Positions 17,710-25,438 of a stretch of 64,000 nucleotides of DNA are shown piece after piece. Source of the DNA: UBA5336 sp964412785 (GTDB taxonomy: Bacteria > Pseudomonadota > Alphaproteobacteria > Caulobacterales > Hyphomonadaceae); the NCBI GenBank assembly GCA_964412785.1, contig CAYPQD010000009.1, forward strand, positions 8,301 through 72,300, read 5' to 3'. A program made the position numbers and the translations under genes. The stretch's first letter is position 1. Every line of letters begins with the position of its first letter. The notes beneath the pieces are model-generated. The model did no database searches, was not told where the DNA came from, and saw nothing but the letters and a program-made list of their open reading frames with translations.

Positions 17710-18168
17710 ATGGACGCGCACGCCCCGGGCCGGACCGCTCTGGCGGAGACCGACACCACAGACACCGAGACCACGCAAGGCAAAGGCGAGGAGCGGCTGG
17801 ATTTTTTCGTCAGGCGCGATGGCGTCGAGTTTGCCGGGTCGCACCTCATCATCGATCTGATCGGCGCAGAGGGCCTTGACAATCCCGGCCCCATCGAGGC
17901 GGCGCTGGTGCGCGCTGCGCGGGCTGCGGGTGCCACCGTGCTGAGCACGGACTTCCATGTGTTCTCGCCCAATGACGGCGTCTCCGGCGTCGTTATCCTT
18001 GCCGAAAGCCACATCTCCATTCACACATGGCCAGAGCGCGACTTTGCCGCCGTGGATATCTTCATGTGTGGCGACTGCGAGCCGATGAAGGCGCTGCCGG
18101 TGCTGAAGGCGGCGTTCCGCCCGGCGCATGTCACCCTGCACGAGATACGCCGCGGCCTGACCGTTTGA
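17710..18168 (+). CDS. speD: S-adenosylmethionine decarboxylase proenzyme
   Basis: SpeD decarboxylates S-adenosylmethionine to give the aminopropyl donor for spermidine. The proenzyme cleaves itself between Glu99 and Ser100 in AESHISIHTWPE, turning that Ser into the pyruvoyl cofactor. The downstream VDIFMCGDC motif with its catalytic Cys is also intact. The product is 152 residues; about 30 N-terminal residues, rich in Thr/Asp/Glu, precede the conserved core and are longer than in small bacterial forms. ATG 17710 follows a GGGAGAGAGGG purine tract. No spermidine synthase (speE) is nearby. The putrescine-forming genes aguA and aguB lie 3.5 kb downstream beyond a TonB receptor. Confidence 0.95.
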   Translation: MDAHAPGRTALAETDTTDTETTQGKGEERLDFFVRRDGVEFAGSHLIIDLIGAEGLDNPGPIEAALVRAARAAGATVLSTDFHVFSPNDGVSGVVILAESHISIHTWPERDFAAVDIFMCGDCEPMKALPVLKAAFRPAHVTLHEIRRGLTV

Positions 18169-18360
18169 ACCAGCGCCAGATGCCGGGATCGGGGGCGGGG
18201 GTGTCCGGCGCGCGAGTGTGTTCCTGGCGCAACACGGTCCCGGGCTGACACAAAAAGTTTACAAGAGTGAAACGCTTCTGTCGCGCGCCACCACTAAGCG
18301 CCATGTTTGAGCGTCGGGATTCTGTGTTCCGGCGCCTCGAAACAATGCGAGGGGTTTCTT

Positions 18361-21300
18361 ATGTTCAACTGGAAGACACTTGCCGGCGGCGTTGCTGTGT
18401 CGGCGATGGCTGTTGCCGCTGCGCAACATGCAGAGGCGCAGGTCACCACGTCGTCGATCCGCGGTATCGTGACAGATAGTACCGGTTCAGCTGTTTCGGG
18501 CGCGAACGTGACGATTATCCACGTGCCCACCGGGACGGTGTCGATGTCGACGACTGGCGCTTCGGGCGCGTTCAACGCCCGCAACTTGCGCGTCGGCGGC
18601 CCCTACACGGTCACGATCGAAGGCGAGGGCATCGCCCCGTCGCGCGCCGAAGACGTCCTCACGTCACTCGGCGACAGCACTCAGGTGAACCTTGTCGTCG
18701 AGCGTGTCGACGACGCGCGCACCCTGCAGACCGTCGTTGTCACAGGTTCGGCCGCCCAGGTTGCCCAGGTCGCCGTCGGCCCGTCATCGACCTTCGATCT
18801 CGACACGCTGCAATACGCTCCCGCGATCAACCGCGACATCAAGGACATCCTCCGCCTCGACCCGCGGGTCTTCGTCGACGACTCCTTCGTTGATGCGGTT
18901 CAGTGCGCCGGCGGCAACCCGCGCTTCAACTCGCTGACCGTCGACAGCGTGCGCCTGCAGGACAATTTCGGTCTCAACTCGAACGGCTACCCGACCGAGC
19001 GCATCCCGTTCTCCTATGACTCGATCGAGCAGGTCTCCATCGAGCTGGCGCCGTTCGATGTCCAGTACGGCCTGTTCACGTCGTGCAACATCAACGCCGT
19101 GACCAAGTCTGGCGGCAATGAGTTCCATGGCGGCCTGTTCGTCGACTACACCGATGACGGCTTCACGGGTGACAGCACCGATGGGATCGAGCGCGATCTC
19201 GGCGATTTCGACGAGCTGCGCTATGGCTTCAACATTGGCGGCCCGATCATCAAGGACAAGCTGTTCTTCTTCGGCTCCTATGAAAAGCTGGAAGCGGTCA
19301 GCGTCTTCGGCGCGACACCGGAAGACACCGGCATCACGCAGGCGCAGTTCGACGAAGTGCTCGCCATTGCGGAGGGTTATGGTTACATCGCTGGCGGCCT
19401 TCCCGACGCTCTCGATGTCGAGGATGAGAAGATCTTCGCCAAGATTGACTGGAACATCACGAACGATCACCGCGCCTCCTTCACCTACAACTACAATGAC
19501 GGCTTCAACTTCTCGCCGTCCGACGGCGGGTCGACCCGTCTTTCCGACGGAAACCACTATTATGAGCGCGGCGCCGAGCTGAACGCCTACACCGGCGCAC
19601 TCTATTCGGACTGGTCGGACAGCTTCTCCACTGAGTTCCGGGTCTCATATCTCGATCTCGACAACCGCCAGATCCCGGTCCTGGGCCTCGACAATTTCGG
19701 CGAAGTCCAGGTCCGCGTGCCGAACGATCGTGGCGGCAGCACGACGATCTATCTCGGCGCCGATGACAGCCGTCACGCCAACAAGCTCACCTATGAGCTT
19801 TGGAGCTACAAGGCAGCGGCCAACTACGCCGTCGACAACCACCTGTTCACGTTCGGCTTCGAGCGCGAGGAATTCGACGTGTTCAACCTGTTCATCCAGG
19901 AAGTTCAGGGCGAATGGCTGTTTACGTCTGCGGAGAACTTCGCCTCCGGTGATTTCGCCGACTTCCGCTATGAGAACGCAGCCGGCACGAACGACCAGAA
20001 TGATGGCGCGGCCGCGTTCGGCTACCAAGTGAACACGCTCTATGCCCAGGACGAGTGGACGGTCAACGATACGCTGAGCATTGTCTACGGCCTGCGCTAT
20101 GACTGGTACGCCTCCGACGACAAGCCGACCTTCAACCAGAACTTCTTCGATACCTATGGCTTCGGCAATGATGCCAACCTTGATGGCGTTGACCTGCTGC
20201 AGCCGCGCATCGGCTTCACCTATGACTACAGCAATGACATCCAGTTCCGGGGTGGCCTCGGCCTCTATTCGGGCGGTAACCCCAATGTCTGGATTTCCAA
20301 CAACTACTCCAACAATGGTGTGACGCTGTTCGAGTGCCGCAATCGCGGCCGGTCTTCGGACTGTGTCGGTGATGGCTCGCTGACCAATGTCAACGACTTC
20401 ACCTATGCCGGTGGCGCTGGCAGCCCGTTCATCGACGTGCCGGACGAGTTCGTCGAAGCGGTCGCCAATGCCGATGGCCGGGGCCCGGTCAATGCGCTCG
20501 ACCCCAATTTCGAGATCCCGTCGGACTGGAAACTGTCTCTCGGCTTTGTCGTGGACCGCGACTTCGACAATTTCCTGGGTGACAATTGGCGCCTGCAGGG
20601 GGATTTCCTGTACTCGCAGGTCAATGAAGCGGCCATCGTGATCCCGATCGGCTATGAGCAGACCGGCGTGGGCCCGGATGGTCGCCCGACCTATTCGGGC
20701 AACACCAATGATTTCCTGCTCACCAATGCGGACGACAAGGGTCGCACCTTCGTCTACTCGGCGGCGCTGTCGAAGGCCTACGACAACGGCATCGACTGGA
20801 CCCTTGCCTACGCCTACACCGATGCGGAAGACACCAACCCGATGACCTCGTCGGTGGCGTTCTCCAACTTCGCCAACTACTCCACCTCCGACCCGGTGGA
20901 CCCGCAGGCGGCGACGTCGAACTATGAGGTGGCGCACCGCTTCACCTTCCAGTTCAACGCCGAGAAGGAATTCATCGACCGCTTCCCGACCCGCCTCAAC
21001 CTGGTCGGCACGGCCAATGAAGGCCAGCCCTACAGCTATGTCTTCGATGTTGGTGGCCTGTATGAGCCGCTCGGCTTCTTCAGCCGACCGCGCCAACTCG
21101 CCTACATCCCGACCGGTTCCGATGATCCGCTGATCTCGCCCCTGTCGGATGCCGGCGCTGTGTCGGACCTGCTCGCCTTCATCGGCGACAATGACGACCT
21201 GAACGACCAGCGCGGCGGCATCGCGGAGCGCAACACGGCGGCCGATGACTGGTATTACAGGCTGGACCTGAAGCTCACCCAGAGCTTCCCGGGCTTCCGC

Positions 21301-21537
21301 GAGAATGACCAGGCGCAGGCCTTCGTCACCATCGAGAACCTGACCAACCTGCTGAATGACGAGTGGGGCATCCTGCGTGAGCACGGCTTCCCGGGTGCGG
21401 CGGAGCTTTACTCGGTCAGCGGTCTTGACGATGAGGGCCGTTACATCATCGACAGCTTCTCCAATGCCGATGCCGACAGCATCGTCGTCGGTGCTTCGCT
21501 GTGGGAAGTCCGCTTCGGCCTGCGGTATGAGTTCTAG
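18361..21537 (+). CDS. Oar-like TonB-dependent receptor with carboxypeptidase-regulatory-like domain
   Basis: This is a 1058-residue outer-membrane protein. A signal peptide (about residues 1-28, ending AEAQ) is followed by a carboxypeptidase-regulatory-like beta domain near residues 30-100 (SSIRGIVTDSTGSAVSGANV). A plug comes next, with DNFGLNSNGYPTERIPFSYD and ISIELAPFDVQYG-like text, then a large barrel ending in RYEF with the C-terminal Phe expected of barrel proteins. Oar-type receptors import large or peptide-like ligands; the substrate here is unknown. ATG 18361 has GAGGGG 6 nt upstream, and an upstream ATG at 18307 is rejected because it precedes the signal peptide. A strong intrinsic terminator follows at 21599. 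The 192 bp upstream hold no promoter I can define with confidence. Confidence 0.88.
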   Translation: MFNWKTLAGGVAVSAMAVAAAQHAEAQVTTSSIRGIVTDSTGSAVSGANVTIIHVPTGTVSMSTTGASGAFNARNLRVGGPYTVTIEGEGIAPSRAEDVLTSLGDSTQVNLVVERVDDARTLQTVVVTGSAAQVAQVAVGPSSTFDLDTLQYAPAINRDIKDILRLDPRVFVDDSFVDAVQCAGGNPRFNSLTVDSVRLQDNFGLNSNGYPTERIPFSYDSIEQVSIELAPFDVQYGLFTSCNINAVTKSGGNEFHGGLFVDYTDDGFTGDSTDGIERDLGDFDELRYGFNIGGPIIKDKLFFFGSYEKLEAVSVFGATPEDTGITQAQFDEVLAIAEGYGYIAGGLPDALDVEDEKIFAKIDWNITNDHRASFTYNYNDGFNFSPSDGGSTRLSDGNHYYERGAELNAYTGALYSDWSDSFSTEFRVSYLDLDNRQIPVLGLDNFGEVQVRVPNDRGGSTTIYLGADDSRHANKLTYELWSYKAAANYAVDNHLFTFGFEREEFDVFNLFIQEVQGEWLFTSAENFASGDFADFRYENAAGTNDQNDGAAAFGYQVNTLYAQDEWTVNDTLSIVYGLRYDWYASDDKPTFNQNFFDTYGFGNDANLDGVDLLQPRIGFTYDYSNDIQFRGGLGLYSGGNPNVWISNNYSNNGVTLFECRNRGRSSDCVGDGSLTNVNDFTYAGGAGSPFIDVPDEFVEAVANADGRGPVNALDPNFEIPSDWKLSLGFVVDRDFDNFLGDNWRLQGDFLYSQVNEAAIVIPIGYEQTGVGPDGRPTYSGNTNDFLLTNADDKGRTFVYSAALSKAYDNGIDWTLAYAYTDAEDTNPMTSSVAFSNFANYSTSDPVDPQAATSNYEVAHRFTFQFNAEKEFIDRFPTRLNLVGTANEGQPYSYVFDVGGLYEPLGFFSRPRQLAYIPTGSDDPLISPLSDAGAVSDLLAFIGDNDDLNDQRGGIAERNTAADDWYYRLDLKLTQSFPGFRENDQAQAFVTIENLTNLLNDEWGILREHGFPGAAELYSVSGLDDEGRYIIDSFSNADADSIVVGASLWEVRFGLRYEF

Positions 21538-21598
21538 GGCTCTGCGAGACCGGTTCGCCGGCGTGTGATGGCTGGCGAGCGTAAGCGTAGCGTTGAAG

Positions 21599-21630
21599 GG
21601 GCGGCCAGTGTTTGGCCGCCCTTTCTCTTT
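21599..21630 (+). terminator. Rho-independent terminator after the Oar-like receptor
   Basis: A perfect 8-bp stem, GGGCGGCC (21599-21606) with GGCCGCCC (21614-21621), encloses a 7-nt loop and is followed by a T-rich tract TTTCTCTTT. It lies 61 bp after the receptor stop and shortly before aguA. It isolates the receptor transcript and argues against translation of aguA from the upstream ATG at 21565, which would run through the hairpin. Confidence 0.85.
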
Positions 21631-21657
21631 ATTGCCGCCTGTGCCAAGGCGCTGGCG

Positions 21658-22701
21658 ATGCCTGAACCCGTTTCGCTTTCAACATCGTCTAGCGGCGCGC
21701 TGCCGCCGCCTGCCCCGCTCCTGCCGGAGTGGGCGCCGCAGGCCGCTGTCTGGGTCGGCTGGCCCCATCTGGAGACGGAATGGGCAGAGGATTTCGCGCC
21801 CGCCTGCGCCGAGATAGAGGGCTTTGTGCGCACACTGGCGCGCTTCGTGCCGGTGCGCATGGCCGCCGGCACGCCGGCCTCGGCTGCGGCCTGTTCGGGC
21901 CGGCTCGGCGATGTCGCGGCGGTGCACACGGTGCCGCTGGGCGATATCTGGCTGCGTGACACCGGCCCGCTGTTGACCCGCGATGCGGGCCGACTGGTCG
22001 CCCATTGCTTTGCCTTCAATGGCTGGGGCGGGAAATATGTCCTCGACGGCGATACCGGGACAGCGGCCGCGATCGCCGCCGCTGAGGGTGCGTCGGCACG
22101 CGGCCATGGCTTCATCCTTGAGGGCGGGGCGATCGAGAGCGACGGCGCCGGCACCCTGCTGACAACGCGGGCCTGCCTGCTCAATCCCAACCGCAATGCC
22201 GGCTGGGACGAGGCGGCGGCCGAGGCGGCGCTGGCATCCGCCTTCGGCCCGGCCCGCGTGATCTGGCTGGAGGATGGGCTGCTCAATGACCACACCGACG
22301 GGCATGTGGACAACATCGCCCGCTTCCTCGCGCCGGGACGCGTGGTCTGCCAGGCGCCAGCGGGCGAGAACGACCCGCATGCGGCGCGGCTCCTGCACAT
22401 CGAGGCGCAGCTGCGCGCTGCCGGCCTGGATGTCGGGACGGTGCCGGCGCCGGGCCGCGTCATTGGCCCGGATGGCGCGGTCCGCCCGGCGAGCCACATG
22501 AACTATCTCGTAACCAATGGCGCCGTGCTTGTGCCGACCTATGGCACCGCAACCGCTGGCGCCGCGCTGGAGGCGCTGGCCGACCTGTTCGCGGACAGCG
22601 AGGTGATCGGCCTGCCGGCCGGTGCGATCCTGTCCGGCGGCGGCGCGTTCCACTGCATGAGCCAGCACGTGCCCGCAATCTTGCAGGACGACCACGCATG
22701 A
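21658..22701 (+). CDS. aguA: Agmatine deiminase
   Basis: AguA hydrolyses agmatine to N-carbamoylputrescine and ammonia, in the guanidino-modifying superfamily. The 347-residue product has the family motifs WVGWPH near the N-terminus, GDIWLRDTGP with the substrate-binding Asp, NDHTDGHVDN with the catalytic His, and GGGAFHCMSQ with the nucleophilic Cys at residue 333. ATG 21658 is chosen because the upstream ATG at 21565 would translate through the intrinsic terminator; AAGG lies upstream, but the site is weak. The stop overlaps aguB as ATGA. With AguB it forms the plant-like route from arginine via agmatine to putrescine. Arginine decarboxylase is not in the window. Confidence 0.93.
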   Translation: MPEPVSLSTSSSGALPPPAPLLPEWAPQAAVWVGWPHLETEWAEDFAPACAEIEGFVRTLARFVPVRMAAGTPASAAACSGRLGDVAAVHTVPLGDIWLRDTGPLLTRDAGRLVAHCFAFNGWGGKYVLDGDTGTAAAIAAAEGASARGHGFILEGGAIESDGAGTLLTTRACLLNPNRNAGWDEAAAEAALASAFGPARVIWLEDGLLNDHTDGHVDNIARFLAPGRVVCQAPAGENDPHAARLLHIEAQLRAAGLDVGTVPAPGRVIGPDGAVRPASHMNYLVTNGAVLVPTYGTATAGAALEALADLFADSEVIGLPAGAILSGGGAFHCMSQHVPAILQDDHA

Positions 22702-23543
22702 CCCGGATGCTGAATGTCGCCGCGATCCAGTTCGCCCCGTCGGCTGAACCCGCGCGCAGTCTGGCCGAGGCCGAGGCACTGGTGCGCGACGCCGCCGGGC
22801 AGGGGGCGCAGGTCATCCTGCTGCCGGAGCTCTTCATCGGGCCGTATTTCTGCAAGTCCCAGGAGGAGTGCAATTTCGCGGCCGCCTATCCGGTGGAGAC
22901 GCACCCGGTGGTGACCCATTTTGCGCCCGTCGCCGCCGAGCTCGGTGTCGTCCTGCCGCTGTCGCTGTTCGAACGCGACGGTCCGCACTACTACAATTCG
23001 CTTGTCATGGTCGATGCCGACGGGCGCGCGCTCGGTACCTACCGCAAGAGCCACATTCCTGACGGCCCCGGCTACCAGGAGAAGTACTACTTCCGGCCCG
23101 GCAATACCGGCTTCCGGGTCTGGGACACAGCGGCCGGGCGGATCGGTGTCGGCATATGCTGGGACCAATGGTTCCCCGAATGCGCCCGGGCGATGGCGCT
23201 GCAGGGCGCTGAGGTCCTGTTCTACCCGACCGCCATCGGCGCAGAGCCGCACGACCCGGGACTCGACACGGCCCTGCGCTGGCGCCGGGCGATGGTTGGC
23301 CATGCCGTGTGTAACGTCATGCCCGTGATCGCGGCCAACCGCGTCGGCAATGAGGACGGTCAGGCGTTCTACGGCACCAGTTTCATAGCCGGTAGCGATG
23401 GCGCGCTTCTTGCGGGGCTGGACCGGACAGAGACCGGGCTCATCACGGCGACGCTCGACCTTCAAGCCAATCGCCGCGAACGCGCCGCCTGGGGCTTCTT
23501 CCGCGATCGCCGGGTGGATCTTTACAGCCCGCTGCTGGACTGA
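22698..23543 (+). CDS. aguB: N-carbamoylputrescine amidase
   Basis: AguB hydrolyses N-carbamoylputrescine to putrescine, CO2 and ammonia. It is a 281-residue nitrilase-fold enzyme. The catalytic triad is visible as Glu in LLPELFIGPYF, Lys in YRKSHIPDGPGYQEKYYF and Cys154 in GICWDQWFPE. The text around the Lys and Cys is close to plant and Pseudomonas AguB rather than to general amidases. It overlaps aguA by 4 nt and shares its message. Putrescine made here would feed spermidine synthesis together with decarboxylated SAM from SpeD. It converges on the phasin-like gene 20 nt away. Confidence 0.94.
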   Translation: MTRMLNVAAIQFAPSAEPARSLAEAEALVRDAAGQGAQVILLPELFIGPYFCKSQEECNFAAAYPVETHPVVTHFAPVAAELGVVLPLSLFERDGPHYYNSLVMVDADGRALGTYRKSHIPDGPGYQEKYYFRPGNTGFRVWDTAAGRIGVGICWDQWFPECARAMALQGAEVLFYPTAIGAEPHDPGLDTALRWRRAMVGHAVCNVMPVIAANRVGNEDGQAFYGTSFIAGSDGALLAGLDRTETGLITATLDLQANRRERAAWGFFRDRRVDLYSPLLD

Positions 23544-23563
23544 CCGCACCGGCGCCGGGGCCG

Positions 23564-24367
23564 TTATCTCGCCCTGGCGGCTTTCGCCAGCGCCTTGGCT
23601 TGCTGCACCCACTTCTCGCGCGCAACGCGGCCCTTGAACTGGATCTTGTCGTCGATCCAGGCCATCTCCGCCGCGGTCCATTTCGCGATCTGGTCGAAAT
23701 GGTACACGCCAAGCGTGTTCAGGAGTTCGGCCAGTTTCTTGCCGATGCCCTTGATCTCGGTGAGGTCATCAGCCGTGCCGCGTGGTGCATCGAGCAGGGG
23801 CGGACCGTCCGGAACCGGCCGCGGGATCGGCGCCGTCTCCTCCCTGGCTGGTTTCGGGGCGGGGGCTGGTTTCGGGGCGGGGGCCGGTTTCAGGGTTTGC
23901 ACCGGCCTGGCTTGCGCCTCAGCCTGCGCCGACCCGGGCGTGCTGGCCTGCCTTGCCGCTGTGGAGGGCGCTGCCACCGGCCAGCCCGCGAGCGCCTGCG
24001 GCATCATCCGCTCATTCGCGCGGCGAACCTGGTCGAACCAGTCGGTCAGCACAGTGCCCGGCATGCGCGAGGGCAGGCTGGCCCAGCTGGGAATTCCGCG
24101 CAGCATGGTCGCGGCGATCTCCCAGCCGCGCAGGTGCACGTCGGCCATGCGGTGGAAGGCCTGTCGCATCACCGTCTCGTCGGCGAGTGCCGCATAGGAG
24201 AGATAGGGCATGCGAACAGTGACCCACTCGACATGGCTGCCGGTCGCGGCCATCCGTTCCAGCGTGGTGATCATGTCCGTCTGCGCCGCCTCGGCGGTCT
24301 CGAGAAAGGCCTTCGCCGCGACGGCATAGGTCTGCAGCGGGTCGTACATCAGGTGCTTGGGCTTCAT
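23564..24367 (-). CDS. Phasin-like protein fused to a C-terminal HhH domain
   Basis: This 267-residue protein has three parts. Residues about 1-125 are amphipathic helices with aromatic residues (TYAVAAKAFLETAEAAQ onward) that resemble phasins, which coat polyhydroxyalkanoate granules; this resemblance is my inference. Residues about 135-200 are a low-complexity Pro/Ala/Lys linker encoded in part by an 18-bp tandem repeat. Residues about 205-265 are a helix-hairpin-helix domain (LTEIKGIGKKLAELLNTLGV, then HFDQIAKWT and FKGRV) nearly identical in style to the C-terminal extension of alphaproteobacterial NuoE. The ATG at 24367 has a good GGAGG. TGC-rich palindromes upstream recall the operator of the PHA regulator PhaR. 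No PHA synthase is in the window, so function stays open. Confidence 0.6.
   Translation of the reverse strand: MKPKHLMYDPLQTYAVAAKAFLETAEAAQTDMITTLERMAATGSHVEWVTVRMPYLSYAALADETVMRQAFHRMADVHLRGWEIAATMLRGIPSWASLPSRMPGTVLTDWFDQVRRANERMMPQALAGWPVAAPSTAARQASTPGSAQAEAQARPVQTLKPAPAPKPAPAPKPAREETAPIPRPVPDGPPLLDAPRGTADDLTEIKGIGKKLAELLNTLGVYHFDQIAKWTAAEMAWIDDKIQFKGRVAREKWVQQAKALAKAARAR
23846..23895. repeat. 18-bp tandem repeat in the Pro-rich linker
   Basis: Two exact copies of GGCTGGTTTCGGGGCGGG (23846-23863 and 23864-23881) are followed by a degenerate third. On the minus strand they encode the alternating Lys-Pro-Ala linker of the phasin-like/HhH protein. Such repeats can change copy number by slippage without breaking the frame, since the unit is six codons. 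Confidence 0.85.
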
Positions 24368-24384
24368 GACGGACCTCCGAAGTT

Positions 24385-24419
24385 TTGTGTTGCGTAGCAC
24401 AAAATGTTGCGCTGCACAA
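24385..24419. promoter_or_regulatory. Paired TGC-rich palindromes, PhaR-like operator candidate
   Basis: TTGTGTTGCGTAGCACAA (24385-24402) is an imperfect inverted repeat with TTGTG/CACAA arms. TTGCGCTGCACAA (24407-24419) is a second, related site. Both lie 18-52 bp before the phasin-like gene and before murI on the other strand. TGC-rich sites of this kind are known targets of PhaR, the PHA-responsive repressor of phasin genes in alphaproteobacteria; the match is by eye. Confidence 0.5.
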
Positions 24420-24488
24420 TAGAGGATTTGCTGTTCCGCCATGAAATCGGCGGCTTTTCGCATTCGGCGAATGGGTCTAGGCATTTCG

Positions 24489-25385
24489 ATGGCGATGACA
24501 GGTCACGGTCCCTCCCTGACAGTGCCCGGTGGCCCGCGCGGCGGCGGGGCGGGCGTGTTGGTCTTTGATTCCGGTGTCGGCGGGCTGACCATTGTTGAGG
24601 AATTGCGCCGCCTCGCCCCGGCCCTGGCCATCGACTATGCCGCCGATACGGCCTTCTTCCCCTATGGCGACAAGTCCGACGAGGCGCTGCGCGCGCGCCT
24701 GCCGGAGGTCGCCGGGGCGCTGGTGGAGGCGGCAAAGCCGGACGTCTTCGTGATTGCCTGCAATACCGCCAGCACGCTTGCCCTGCCGGCTGTGCGTGCG
24801 CGGCTCGCCGTGCCCGTGGTCGGCACCGTGCCGGCGGTGAAGCCGGCGGCTGCGGAGACCGCCAGCGGGACCATCGGCCTGCTGGCAACGCCCGGGACAC
24901 TGCGCCGGGCCTATACCGAGGAGCTGATTGCGACCCATGCCGCCGACCTGCGGGTTGTTCGGCTCGGCAGTGTCGAGCTGGTCCGCCTCGCCGAGGCCGA
25001 GGCAAGCGGGCTGACACCGCCCGACGCGGCAGTCGCAGCCGCCCAGGCGCCGCTGTTTGCGGCCGAGGGGGGCGAGGCGATCGACATTGTCGTGCTTGCC
25101 TGCACCCATTTTCCGCTGCTGCGCGCGGCGCTGCAACGCACCGCGCCGCGACCGGTGCGCTATATCGACAGCGGCGCGGCGATCGCGCGCCAGACCCTGC
25201 GTGTCCTGCCCGCATACGCCGGCGAGGCGCGGCGCCCGGGCGGGCGTGTGTTCGTGACAGCGCCGCCGGACGAGGCCGACGCCCATGCAGACGTCTTCCG
25301 CCGGTTCGGCTTGCCTGATTTGCGCGTGGTCGAGGTCGCCGCACCGCCAGCCGGGGCGGTTGCAGCTGTCATATCCGCGCCATAA
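24489..25385 (+). CDS. murI: Glutamate racemase
   Basis: MurI makes D-glutamate for the peptidoglycan stem peptide. Motifs are FDSGVGGLT at the N-terminus, ACNTAST with catalytic Cys91, and ACTHFPLL with catalytic Cys205 (numbered from the start used here). The exact start is uncertain: in-frame ATGs occur at 24441, 24471, 24489 and 24495, and all precede the conserved core. I use 24489, which has TAGG about 7 nt upstream, giving 298 residues. The gene is divergent from the phasin-like gene, and the PstS-like lipoprotein gene follows after 53 nt. A Pho-box-like motif lies in its last codons. Confidence 0.92.
   Translation: MAMTGHGPSLTVPGGPRGGGAGVLVFDSGVGGLTIVEELRRLAPALAIDYAADTAFFPYGDKSDEALRARLPEVAGALVEAAKPDVFVIACNTASTLALPAVRARLAVPVVGTVPAVKPAAAETASGTIGLLATPGTLRRAYTEELIATHAADLRVVRLGSVELVRLAEAEASGLTPPDAAVAAAQAPLFAAEGGEAIDIVVLACTHFPLLRAALQRTAPRPVRYIDSGAAIARQTLRVLPAYAGEARRPGGRVFVTAPPDEADAHADVFRRFGLPDLRVVEVAAPPAGAVAAVISAP
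25366..25383 (+). promoter_or_regulatory. Weak Pho-box-like motif before the PstS-like gene
   Basis: CTGTCAT (25366-25372), a 4-bp spacer and GCGCCAT (25377-25383) have the 11-bp period of a PhoB site, 56 bp before the PstS-like gene and inside the 3' end of murI. The first half-site matches the consensus exactly; the second matches at only four of seven positions. It is reported because of the gene it precedes. Confidence 0.3.
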
Positions 25386-25438
25386 CCTTCACGATGCTCG
25401 CTGGATGCGGTGGATCAAGCGGCAGGATGGAGGCGCGG

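Noticed and set aside
19645..21384. 579-codon open frame antisense to the Oar-like receptor
   Set aside because: The sense strand encodes a complete receptor with signal peptide, plug and terminal Phe. The antisense product is Val/Arg/Ile-rich with no family motif, as expected for a mirror frame at high GC.
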